Assembly (NCBI GenBank): GCA_964492245.1
Contig: CAZBJJ010000027.1
Span: 1-28,740, forward strand
DNA: 28,740 nucleotides
Source: CAZBJJ01 sp964492245
Lineage (GTDB): Bacteria > Spirochaetota > Spirochaetia > Treponematales > Breznakiellaceae
Reading direction: 5' to 3'
Shown: positions 21,967 through 28,740 of the stretch, piece by piece
How the letters are laid out: each line of letters opens with the position of its first letter
Numbering within the stretch: position 1 is the stretch's first letter
Notes under the pieces: generated by a model
What the model saw: the letters and a program-made list of their open reading frames with translations, nothing else
What the model was told of the DNA's origin: nothing
The model's database searches: none
Program-made: the position numbers and the translations under genes

Positions 21967-23838
21967 TTAGAACTGCTCTTGTATTGCCAGCTCGAAGGGC
22001 GAGGCAGGTAGGCCGGCCCGATTTGCAATATTGGCCCCTTCGGGGCTGGCTGCCCAGGCATAGCGCAGTTTTTTTGGTTTTCTTTGGGCTACAGCTATCA
22101 GCCTGATGTTGCTACCCTCAATCTGGGCTGGCACGGGCCACCAGCGTGGGCCACCATCGCTTACCGAGAAAAAGGCAGGCGGAAGGCCATCGCTACAGAC
22201 AAGGCCCCCCGGCGCATGGGAGAAAGAGACAAGAATATCCTGGCCATCGACAATGGCCTTAAGGGGCAGGGGCGAATTTGCCGGTAGCTCTGTTTCGCCA
22301 TAGACGTAGTGGCGGGCCAAAAGCGCCAAGCGCCCAGCTAAAAGGGCCTTTTGAGGCGGATGCAGTTCCTGCCATTGTCCGCCGCCGAGCCCAACGGCGA
22401 GGTGGTAGTTGGAAATACTGGATAGGGCCCGGCGTTGCTGGTCGCGAATTTCTGCCCAAGAGGAATGGGTGCAGATGGGCGAGAGGGGACCAAATTCTGG
22501 CAGCTGTACCGCAAGGACTGGAAGTTCTGGCTGGTTAAACAGTTGGCGGTGGCCGGCGACCATCTCCTCTAAATCGCTTTTATATTGGTCGGGCCGATCG
22601 CCGTCGCTTTCGCCCTGGTACCAGAGCATGCCCCTAAAATTGAGGCCGGCAAAGGGGGCGCTGTGCCCTCTAAAAAGGCCACTGGCGCGGTACTGGAAAA
22701 AGCGCCAAAAGGGCAGCTCCTGGCAGCTTGCCCCGCGGGCAAGCTGCCAGCTTCCCAGTAAATCAATTACCTTATCCGATAACTCTAGGCGCATGTGCCG
22801 GCCCCGCAAAACAGCTCCATGCCCCTGGGGGGCAATTACCCGTATAAGTATCTTGTTTTCGCCAGCTTTTAAAATGCCCGGTTCAATATTGTAGCGCCGT
22901 GGCGGATACTGGTAGCCAGTACTGCCCACCTGCACGCCATTTACCCAGCAGACGTCGCTGTCCACTAGGGCCCCAAGGTAAAGGCGGGCCGCTTCGCCCT
23001 GGTATTCGCCATCAATATGAATAATTTTGCGATACCAGACCGAGCCAGCCTCGCTGCCAAGCTCGCATTCCTCCCAAGAAGCGGGGAGGGTACAGCTTTT
23101 CCAATTGACTGCTTCCTCGCCCTGCAGAAGCACCCTGTCTATGCTGTCCAACTTGGCATGCCAGGCGTTTGATTGCTCCTGATCCTGAGCTGAAATATTT
23201 TTACGCTCTTGGGCATTGGGCGTTTCGGCGAGCTCTTGCAAATATCGCTCTGTTTTTTTACAGCTTTCCGGCGAAAGCCAGGCCCGAATTGGCGAACCGC
23301 CCACCCCCACATTGACTAGTCCCACCGCTAGGCCAAGTTTTTCTTGCAAAATGTGGGCAAAATGATAGGTGAGGGCCGGGCTGTTTTCGCTCTCGGGCGA
23401 ATCGGCGCAAATCCAGTGCCCATCCGGCAGTGAGTGAGCATTTTCTTCGAAGTTCGGGCTTACCGCCCCGCGAAAAACCCGGACTAGGTTCGAGCGTTTT
23501 AAATGCCGCCCGTCGCCGGGCCAGCGTTCGGTGCGCACCAGCGGAAGTTCCATATTGGACTGGCCCGCGGCAAACCAAAGTTCGCCAATCATAATATTGC
23601 GCGCGTAAATAGTATCATCAATTGATAATTCAAAGGGCCCGCCAGCAGGCATTGCCGGGAAGGTGGCGGCGATATTGCCATCATCCTGAACCTTGGCCAC
23701 AGCCCTATGTCCCGCAAACGATATTGAAAAGCTTTCAGTTCCCGTATCTGTTCCCAAGATCTTGCCCGTTATTGTAAAGGGGCGCTCTCGCTGTACGACT
23801 GCGCCATCAGTCCAAAAGCTGGATAAAGAAATATTCAT
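21967..23838 (-). CDS. Sialate O-acetylesterase-type hydrolase with jelly-roll insert
   Basis: 623 aa from the ATG at 23838, which has GGAGGG 5 nt before it. It belongs to the SASA/SGNH group: 'GELWFAAGQSNMELP' carries the nucleophile Ser94, and 'GMLWYQGESD' and 'LAVQLPEFG' are the following blocks. The C-terminal His lies in 'WQELHPPQK', where the usual DxH reads ELH. Residues about 250-360 ('VWYRKIIHIDGEYQGEAARLYLGALVDSDVCWVNGVQVG') are a galactose-binding-like sandwich as in GH2 enzymes, inserted before the second half of the hydrolase. No signal peptide is seen, so it acts in the cytoplasm. It probably removes acetyl groups from sugars; the exact substrate is open. Confidence 0.85.
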   Translation of the reverse strand: MNISLSSFWTDGAVVQRERPFTITGKILGTDTGTESFSISFAGHRAVAKVQDDGNIAATFPAMPAGGPFELSIDDTIYARNIMIGELWFAAGQSNMELPLVRTERWPGDGRHLKRSNLVRVFRGAVSPNFEENAHSLPDGHWICADSPESENSPALTYHFAHILQEKLGLAVGLVNVGVGGSPIRAWLSPESCKKTERYLQELAETPNAQERKNISAQDQEQSNAWHAKLDSIDRVLLQGEEAVNWKSCTLPASWEECELGSEAGSVWYRKIIHIDGEYQGEAARLYLGALVDSDVCWVNGVQVGSTGYQYPPRRYNIEPGILKAGENKILIRVIAPQGHGAVLRGRHMRLELSDKVIDLLGSWQLARGASCQELPFWRFFQYRASGLFRGHSAPFAGLNFRGMLWYQGESDGDRPDQYKSDLEEMVAGHRQLFNQPELPVLAVQLPEFGPLSPICTHSSWAEIRDQQRRALSSISNYHLAVGLGGGQWQELHPPQKALLAGRLALLARHYVYGETELPANSPLPLKAIVDGQDILVSFSHAPGGLVCSDGLPPAFFSVSDGGPRWWPVPAQIEGSNIRLIAVAQRKPKKLRYAWAASPEGANIANRAGLPASPFELAIQEQF

Positions 23839-23940
23839 ATTGCCCTCCACCTACAGTATGAGCCTGTTTGCGCCAGAATAAAATCGGGGAAGCTTCCTAT
23901 AGGCCTTGAAAATACCCTCCTGTATAGGCATTATTAAAGC

Positions 23941-24597
23941 ATGAGTAAGCGATTATATTTCTTTTTAATTATGCTTCAGTTTTTTTCGGTGGCCCTCTTT
24001 GCGCAGGATGCGCCAAACGCGCTTAAAGAGTACCGAGTGGGCCGCGATTTAGAGGCCCAGGGTCGCTGGAACGAGGCAAATGTGCGATATGATGCGGCAA
24101 TTGCCCTTACCTTAGAAGAGATAGAGAAGAATGCTATCAATAAAGACACTTACGCCGTTATTACCTGGTGTTATCAGCGACAGAAAAAATACCGCCTTGT
24201 GGTGGACTATGGCAAGCGGGCCCTTAAGCGGGACCCCAACGACTACCGTGTTATAGAGACAATGGGCGAGGCCTGGTTTTATTTGGCCGATTACAAGGAA
24301 TCTCTTAGATTGATGCAAAAGTATGTCGATGGTATGCCCCAGGGCGAACGGGTGTCGGTGGCCTATTTTTTTATGGGCGAGACCTACCGAATTTTAAACA
24401 AGCTCAATCATGCCGAAATTGCCTATACCACCTCGGTGCGCCTAGAGCCCAGTATGCCCCTGTGGTGGTATCGCCTGGGTCTGGCCCGGGAAATTTTAAA
24501 AGATAACGAAGGTGCTGCTATGGCCTTTTCCAAGGCTCTTTCGCTATGGCCCTCCTACCGGGAGGCCCGAGATGCCCTTGCAAGGGTTAAAACCTAA
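23941..24597 (+). CDS. Secreted TPR protein
   Basis: 218 aa with a signal peptide (MSKRLYFFLIMLQFFSVALFAQ). The mature part consists of TPR units: 'ALKEYRVGRDLEAQGRWNEANVRYDAAIAL' (about 29-58), 'VVDYGKRALKRDPNDYRVIETMGEAWFYLADYKESL' (82-118), 'AYFFMGETYRILNKLNHAEIAYTTSVRLEP' and 'WWYRLGLAREILKDNEGAAMAFSKALSLWP'. Such periplasmic repeats hold protein complexes together. No clear ribosome site precedes the ATG, so it may be translated leaderless or weakly. The DUF4349 gene starts 16 bp after the stop and is probably co-transcribed. Confidence 0.85.
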   Translation: MSKRLYFFLIMLQFFSVALFAQDAPNALKEYRVGRDLEAQGRWNEANVRYDAAIALTLEEIEKNAINKDTYAVITWCYQRQKKYRLVVDYGKRALKRDPNDYRVIETMGEAWFYLADYKESLRLMQKYVDGMPQGERVSVAYFFMGETYRILNKLNHAEIAYTTSVRLEPSMPLWWYRLGLAREILKDNEGAAMAFSKALSLWPSYREARDALARVKT

Positions 24598-24613
24598 TTA
24601 TAGGGAGGATGCA

Positions 24614-25513
24614 ATGAAGGTTCTTAAAAGATTTTTTCTGGTTCTGGCGGTCTCAATTGTCGGCCTGTCCTGTTCTAAAGGGCCTAACTTTTCCGCGGCA
24701 AAAGAAGCTGCCCAGCCGGCCCCCATGCTCTTTGCAGAAGCAGGAGCGCCAGATAGCTTTGCTGCCAAATCGGTGTCCCGAACGGCCAGTCCTGCTGTTG
24801 CCGGAGCCGGCGAAGAGGCTCTGTCGACAGAGCGAAAACTGGTAAAGCGCGCCTCCCTTGAGCTGCGCGTACCGGACTTGGAAGGGGCAGAAAGCAGGGT
24901 GCTCTCGCTAGTCGAAAACCTTGGGGGCTATGTGGCCTCTACCGATGCCTATAGCGAGGAAATGAGCCTTTCTATTCGCATTCCCCACGAGGCATTCGAT
25001 ACCGCACTCTCGGGGCTGGCAGGTCTGGGAAAGACCATCTCGCGCAGCCTTTCCACCGAAGATGTTACCATGCGCTATTACGACCTAGAGGGCAGGCTGG
25101 CCTCTAAAGAAGAATTGCGGGAAACTTTTAGGGGCTATTTAAAGACGGCAAAGACCATGGAGGACATTCTCTCGGTGGAGTCCCGCCTGAACGAGCTTCA
25201 GAATGAAATTGATGCCACTGGTGGGCAATTTCGACGGCTGGCAAACCTAGTCGACTTTGCCAGCATACAGCTACGCCTTAGGTTGCCCCCCAGTGTAAAG
25301 ACCGAGAACAGGCTGGGCCTGGGCGATAAACTGATAAACCTTTTTAACGCATTTGGGGGCTTTTTAGCTGGGCTATTAATTGTTCTTATTGGCCTTGTGG
25401 TTTTTGGTATTCCCATCTTGGCCCTGCTTTTACTTCTGTGGTTCCTGCTCTTTGGGCGAATTGGGCTTTTGCGAAAGCTCTTTCACCTAGTTAATGCTAG
25501 AAAGGTCAAATAG
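24614..25513 (+). CDS. DUF4349 lipoprotein
   Basis: 299 aa from the ATG at 24614, preceded by GGGAGG; the reading frame opens further upstream inside the TPR gene. The N-terminus (MKVLKRFFLVLAVSIVGLSC) is lipoprotein-like, with a loose spirochaetal lipobox at Cys20. Residues about 75-235 match DUF4349: 'KLVKRASLELRVPDLEGAESRVLSLVENLGGYV', 'ISRSLSTEDVTMRYYDLEGRLASKEE' and 'MEDILSVESRLNELQNEIDATGGQFRRLANLVDFASIQLRL'. A long membrane helix at about 250-285 follows, then basic residues. The role of DUF4349 is not established. A structured 3' region with hairpins follows. Confidence 0.88.
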   Translation: MKVLKRFFLVLAVSIVGLSCSKGPNFSAAKEAAQPAPMLFAEAGAPDSFAAKSVSRTASPAVAGAGEEALSTERKLVKRASLELRVPDLEGAESRVLSLVENLGGYVASTDAYSEEMSLSIRIPHEAFDTALSGLAGLGKTISRSLSTEDVTMRYYDLEGRLASKEELRETFRGYLKTAKTMEDILSVESRLNELQNEIDATGGQFRRLANLVDFASIQLRLRLPPSVKTENRLGLGDKLINLFNAFGGFLAGLLIVLIGLVVFGIPILALLLLLWFLLFGRIGLLRKLFHLVNARKVK

Positions 25514-25515
25514 GC

Positions 25516-25538
25516 AGTTTACCGAAGCTTTCACCTAG
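25516..25538 (+). repeat. Second copy of the AGTTTACCGAAGC...CACCTAG motif
   Basis: AGTTTACCGAAGCTTTCACCTAG differs at 2 of 23 positions from 12490-12512. It begins 2 nt after the DUF4349 stop. Its inverted partner (25710-25690 on the minus strand, AGTATCCCGAAGCTTTCACCT) overlaps the enolase TAG stop codon. Confidence 0.85.
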
Positions 25539-25570
25539 GTAAATTGTTATCAGTTAAAGAAATATAAAGA

Positions 25571-25620
25571 GGGAGTTCTTGCGTAATGTTCAAAATTGCG
25601 CAAAAACTCCCTTAAATTTT
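25571..25620 (+). terminator. Terminator hairpin after the DUF4349 gene
   Basis: GGGAGTTCTTGCG (25571-25583) pairs with CGCAAAAACTCCC (25599-25611) with one weak position, followed on the plus strand by TTAAATTTT. The minus-strand side is also AT-rich, so it may work both ways. Confidence 0.7.
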
Positions 25621-25656
25621 GGGTTTTGCAGGCACGAAGCTGCAAATTTGAATATA

Positions 25657-25687
25657 GGGGGCCTAAAGCAGGTCTAGGCCCCCTTTT
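25657..25687. terminator. Terminator hairpin between DUF4349 and enolase genes
   Basis: A perfect 9-bp stem GGGGGCCTA/TAGGCCCCC with a 9-nt loop, followed by TTTT on the plus strand. It lies 22 nt past the enolase stop on the other strand, so it probably serves both convergent genes. Confidence 0.72.
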
Positions 25688-25708
25688 GCAGGTGAAAGCT
25701 TCGGGATA

Positions 25709-27010
25709 CTACATACCCTTTAAATTGTAAAAAGCGCGTCGGCCAGCATATTCGGCAACATCGCCGAGCTGGTCTTCGATGCGCATAAGCTGATTGTATT
25801 TACAGACACGGTCGGTCCGGCTCATTGAACCCGTTTTAATCTGTCCAGCTTCCAGGGCCACGGCCAAGTCGGCAATAAAGCTGTCCTCGGTCTCGCCAGA
25901 GCGGTGCGAAATAACCGCGGTATAGCCCGCCCGTTTTGCCATTTCCACTGCCTCGTAGGTTTCGGTTACCGTGCCAATCTGATTCACCTTAATTAAAATC
26001 GAGTTACAGGCGGCCATTTTAATACCCTTCTCTAGGCGCTCGGTATTGGTAACAAAAAAGTCGTCGCCGACAATCTGCACCTTCGAACCCAGGGCCTTGG
26101 TAAGGGCCACATAGCCGTCCCAGTCGTTTTGATCAAGGGGATCTTCGATCGAGATGATGGGATATTTCGCCACCCAGTTGGTGTAGATTTCTATCATTTC
26201 CTCGGCGCTAAAGAGCTTGCCAGGGTTGGATTTCCAGAACTTATAGCCCTTTTTGCCCCCCTCGTCGAAGAGCTCGGAGCTTGCGCAGTCAAGGGCAATG
26301 GCAATCTGCTCGCCGGGACGATACCCAGCTGCCTCGATGGCGCGCATAATAAATTCCAGGGCCTCGTCGTTGGAAATGTCGGGGGCAAAGCCACCCTCGT
26401 CGCCTACGGCTGTGTTTTTGCCAGCGCCTTGGAGCAGTTTTTTAAGGCTGTGGAAAATTTCGGCAGTCCAGCGCACCGATTCCCGCATGGTGGCGGCACC
26501 AACGGGCATAACCATAAATTCCTGGAAGTCAATTTTATTGTCTGCGTGCTGGCCACCGTTGATAATGTTGGCCATGGGTACCGGCAGCAGGTTTGAATGA
26601 AAGCTACCCAGATATTTGTACAGGGGTTGCTCTAAATAATTGGCTGCCGCGCGGGCTGTGGCCATAGAAACACCTAAAATAGCGTTTGCACCCAATTTGC
26701 CCTTGTTTGGGGTACCATCTAAATCGATCATGGCGCGGTCAATTTCCACTTGGTCCAGGGCATCTAGGCCCTGAATTTCGGCAGAAATTATATTGTTCAC
26801 GTTTTCCACTGCCTTTAGGACACCCTTGCCCAGATAGCGGGCCTTATCGCCATCGCGCAGCTCAACGGCTTCGTGTTCGCCAGTAGAGGCCCCCGAGGGA
26901 ACGGCCGCTCGGCCCATGCTCCCATCTTCTAAAACGACATCGACCTCTACCGTGGGGTTTCCGCGGGAGTCGATAATTTCGCGTGCTTCAACATATTCAA
27001 TAATGCTCAT
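25709..27010 (-). CDS. eno: Enolase (phosphopyruvate hydratase)
   Basis: 433 aa, full length; AAGGAG lies 6 nt before the ATG. It converts 2-phosphoglycerate to phosphoenolpyruvate in glycolysis. All key residues are visible: 'SGASTGEHEAVELRDGD' loop (39-55), Glu205 in GDEGGFAP, Mg ligands Asp241, Glu289 and Asp316 (GDD), Lys341 in 'ILIKVNQIGT', and His369/Arg370 in 'SHRSGETED'. The closing 'KTGSMSRTDRVCKYNQLMRIED' has TGSMSRTDR where many bacteria have GAPSRSER. It has its own promoter and follows the phosphorylase gene on the same strand, 55 bp apart. Confidence 0.98.
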   Translation of the reverse strand: MSIIEYVEAREIIDSRGNPTVEVDVVLEDGSMGRAAVPSGASTGEHEAVELRDGDKARYLGKGVLKAVENVNNIISAEIQGLDALDQVEIDRAMIDLDGTPNKGKLGANAILGVSMATARAAANYLEQPLYKYLGSFHSNLLPVPMANIINGGQHADNKIDFQEFMVMPVGAATMRESVRWTAEIFHSLKKLLQGAGKNTAVGDEGGFAPDISNDEALEFIMRAIEAAGYRPGEQIAIALDCASSELFDEGGKKGYKFWKSNPGKLFSAEEMIEIYTNWVAKYPIISIEDPLDQNDWDGYVALTKALGSKVQIVGDDFFVTNTERLEKGIKMAACNSILIKVNQIGTVTETYEAVEMAKRAGYTAVISHRSGETEDSFIADLAVALEAGQIKTGSMSRTDRVCKYNQLMRIEDQLGDVAEYAGRRAFYNLKGM

Positions 27011-27040
27011 AAGACACTCCTTCTCGATAAATATAAAAGT

Positions 27041-27069
27041 ATTCTCTAATTTTTAGGCCACTGCGTCAA
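27041..27069 (-). promoter_or_regulatory. Promoter of the enolase gene
   Basis: On the minus strand: TTGACG (27069-27064, 5 of 6), a 17-nt spacer and GAGAAT (27046-27041, 4 of 6), about 31 nt before the start codon. The -35 overlaps the TGA stop of the phosphorylase gene. Confidence 0.65.
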
Positions 27070-28740
27070 GGCGATGGCCATTTTATAAGCCCCGGAATAT
27101 AGGGATGCACCAAGTGGGGATGACAGGGAATAATGCGTACACTGTGGCCCTGGCGCCCACTTTCATCGCAGGTAATTTTAATTTGATACCTAGTTAGGCC
27201 TCCTTCATCTGCCAGGGGCTTCATTATAAGGCGCTGGGGCTCTTTAATATTTCCCTGCCCATCTACCGCCCCATGCCAGAGTTCCACACAGACATCCTGC
27301 GCATTCAGGCCCCCAAGGTCGACAAGGGCCCTTACAACAAGGCTATCGCCCCTTTGCATAATGGGCTTGCTATTGGAATTGAGCTCTTTTACCTGCACTG
27401 TCGGCCAGGCCCGGTACAGGCGGCCAAGATATTGGGCCAGTTCTTTGGATGGGGCAAAGGCCTCTTTTTCCAATTCTTTCCACTGTTTTAGGGCGGGGTA
27501 ATAATAATTATTCGAATAGTCCATAAGCATGCGGTGGCTGGACATGGACTGCCCAATATGGCACATAGAGGCCTTCATGCGCTTAATCCAACCGCGGGGC
27601 AGGTTGTCCCGACCACGGTTGTAGAAAAGGGGAATTATCTCCCGCTCCAGCAGGTCGTAAAGGGCCTTGCTTTCCACCTCGTCTTGGAGCTCGGTGTCGG
27701 CATAATATTCGCCCCGGCCAATTGCCCAACCCACCTCGCTCTGGTAGGCCTCGTCCCACCAGCCATCGAGCACCGAACAGTTGAGCACTCCATTTATTGC
27801 CGCCTTCATACCACTGGTGCCCGAGGCCTCCTGCGGTCTGCGGGGATTGTTGAGCCAAAGATCGGCCCCGCTGGTCAAATAGCGGGCCATGGTCATATCG
27901 TAGTCCTCCAGAAAGACCAGCTTGTTGACGACATCATGTTCCTCGGCAAAGTGGATAAGGGCCCGAATAAGCTCCTTGCCCGGCAGGTCGTGGGGGTGGG
28001 CCTTGCCGGCAAAAATTAATTGAATTGGATGCTCACTGTCGTGCAAAAGGCGCAGTAATCGTTCCTTGTCGCGCAACAGCAGGCGGGCCCGCTTATAGGT
28101 GGCAAAACGACGGGCAAAGGCGATGGTGAGTGTATACGGCGACAGGGCGTCTTCTGCCTGTTGAATGCGGCTCTCTATTGCCCCATTGCGCTGGAGCTGT
28201 TTGCGAATGCGATCGCGGGCAAAGCCAACCAGCCGCTCCCTGCGCCTTTCGTGGGTGCGCCAAAGCTCCTCGTCGGAAATTCGGTCCATTCTCTGCCAAA
28301 TGGAAAGGTCGGTGGGTTCATCGCGAAAGTGGGGCCCAAAATAGCGGTCTAAAAGTTCAACCATATTGTTCGAGACCCAGGTGCGCGGGTGCACCCCATT
28401 GGTCACATGTCCAATGGGCACCTCGGCAATGGGGAGCTTTGGCCAGATAGCCTGCCACATATCGCGGGAAACCTGTCCATGCAGGCGCGAAACACCATTT
28501 GCCCAGGCAGACATTTTAAGGGCCAGGACAGTCATGCAAAATTCCTCTTGGGAATCTTTGGGGTCAATGCGGCCCATGGCCATAAAATCGTTCCAGGACA
28601 GGCCTAAATTGGCCGCGGTCTTCTGAAAATATTTTTTTATAAGCTCCTCGGAAAAGCGCTCGTTACCTGCGGGTACCGGTGTATGGGTGGTAAAAATAAA
28701 AGTGGGCCAGAGGGCGGTGCGGGCCTCCTGAAAACTCATA
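27066..28740 (-). CDS. glgP: Glycogen/alpha-glucan phosphorylase, C-terminal part (cut by window edge)
   Basis: About 557 residues are visible; the 5' end lies beyond the window. The first visible Met is internal, since the sequence opens within the family core ('FIFTTHTPVPAGNERFSEEL'). The protein is a GT35 phosphorylase of the bacterial/archaeal alpha-glucan type (TIGR02094-like, usually about 700-850 aa). The pyridoxal phosphate Lys lies in 'EASGTSGMKAAINGVLN' (Lys312 of the visible part), followed by 'DGWWDE'. It releases glucose-1-phosphate from glycogen or maltodextrin in the cytoplasm, feeding glycolysis (enolase is the next gene) and UDP-glucose synthesis (galU at 16014-16859). The stop overlaps the enolase -35 box. 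Confidence 0.95.
   Translation of the reverse strand, partial: MSFQEARTALWPTFIFTTHTPVPAGNERFSEELIKKYFQKTAANLGLSWNDFMAMGRIDPKDSQEEFCMTVLALKMSAWANGVSRLHGQVSRDMWQAIWPKLPIAEVPIGHVTNGVHPRTWVSNNMVELLDRYFGPHFRDEPTDLSIWQRMDRISDEELWRTHERRRERLVGFARDRIRKQLQRNGAIESRIQQAEDALSPYTLTIAFARRFATYKRARLLLRDKERLLRLLHDSEHPIQLIFAGKAHPHDLPGKELIRALIHFAEEHDVVNKLVFLEDYDMTMARYLTSGADLWLNNPRRPQEASGTSGMKAAINGVLNCSVLDGWWDEAYQSEVGWAIGRGEYYADTELQDEVESKALYDLLEREIIPLFYNRGRDNLPRGWIKRMKASMCHIGQSMSSHRMLMDYSNNYYYPALKQWKELEKEAFAPSKELAQYLGRLYRAWPTVQVKELNSNSKPIMQRGDSLVVRALVDLGGLNAQDVCVELWHGAVDGQGNIKEPQRLIMKPLADEGGLTRYQIKITCDESGRQGHSVRIIPCHPHLVHPYIPGLIKWPSP

Larger units (their letters stand above)
25514..25708. other. Structured convergent intergenic element (inverted repeat framing three hairpins)
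   Basis: Two convergent genes end here. A perfect 15-bp inverted repeat, CCGAAGCTTTCACCT (25522-25536) and AGGTGAAAGCTTCGG (25690-25704), frames three hairpins: 25571-25611, 25625-25646 (TTTGCAG/CTGCAAA) and 25657-25683. The outer repeat belongs to the same motif family as the mini-element at 12487-12551. Confidence 0.8.

Noticed and set aside
1..28740. CRISPR array or other regularly spaced direct repeats
   Set aside because: No series of repeats of 23-40 bases with regular spacers was seen; the only tandem repeat is the 11-bp one at 8878-8906.

Overview
The window looks like chromosome from a Treponema-like member of the Spirochaetota. The evidence is indirect. Many products are predicted signal-peptide, lipoprotein or outer-membrane beta-barrel proteins of the spirochaete type. 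The response regulator has a CxxC...CxxC tail. ArgC is of the short type 2 form. Most genes use strong Shine-Dalgarno sites and ordinary sigma70-like promoters. There is no tRNA, rRNA or CRISPR array. By eye the base composition is a mosaic: about 1-6150 is very AT-rich, 7000-8980 is intermediate, 9000-12310 is clearly GC-rich, and 12364 to the end is moderate and even.

Region 1 (55-6024, minus strand) is one compact operon of seven genes with junctions that overlap or nearly touch. In transcription order it encodes two secreted helical/TPR-like proteins, a LolD/MacB-type ABC ATPase, an FtsX-type permease, a LolA-like (COG2834-type) periplasmic protein and two secreted proteins that look like beta-barrels. 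Together they read as a dedicated envelope lipoprotein/lipid trafficking or export machine. An internally deleted IS3-family element (6152-7000) lies directly upstream, and its end may supply the operon's -35 box.

Region 2 (7001-8980) holds about 350 bp of structured non-coding sequence with an intrinsic terminator. A two-gene unit follows: a lipoprotein-like membrane protein behind a near-consensus promoter, and a small secreted protein. An 11-bp tandem repeat at the start of the lipoprotein gene could switch it off by frameshift.

Region 3 (9000-12551) is foreign GC-rich DNA: a two-domain GNAT acetyltransferase and an IS21-family element (10315-12363). The IS21 IstB has lost its Walker A segment in frame. 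Next to the IS is a broken N-terminus of an XRE-type regulator, cut off by a 65-bp palindromic mini-element.

Region 4 (12554-28740) is backbone-like. It holds a lipoprotein, a small four-cysteine protein, argC, trkA, galU, a CsgG-like outer-membrane protein, a CoA-binding protein, and an operon of response regulator, histidine kinase and omptin-type outer-membrane protease. These are followed by a sialate O-acetylesterase-type hydrolase, a TPR protein, a DUF4349 lipoprotein, enolase and the 3' part of a glycogen/alpha-glucan phosphorylase. The two-component system joined to an omptin is the most interesting functional unit. The repeated AGTNNACC(G/A)AAGC element at gene 3' ends and the seven-gene ABC operon are the best leads for undescribed biology.
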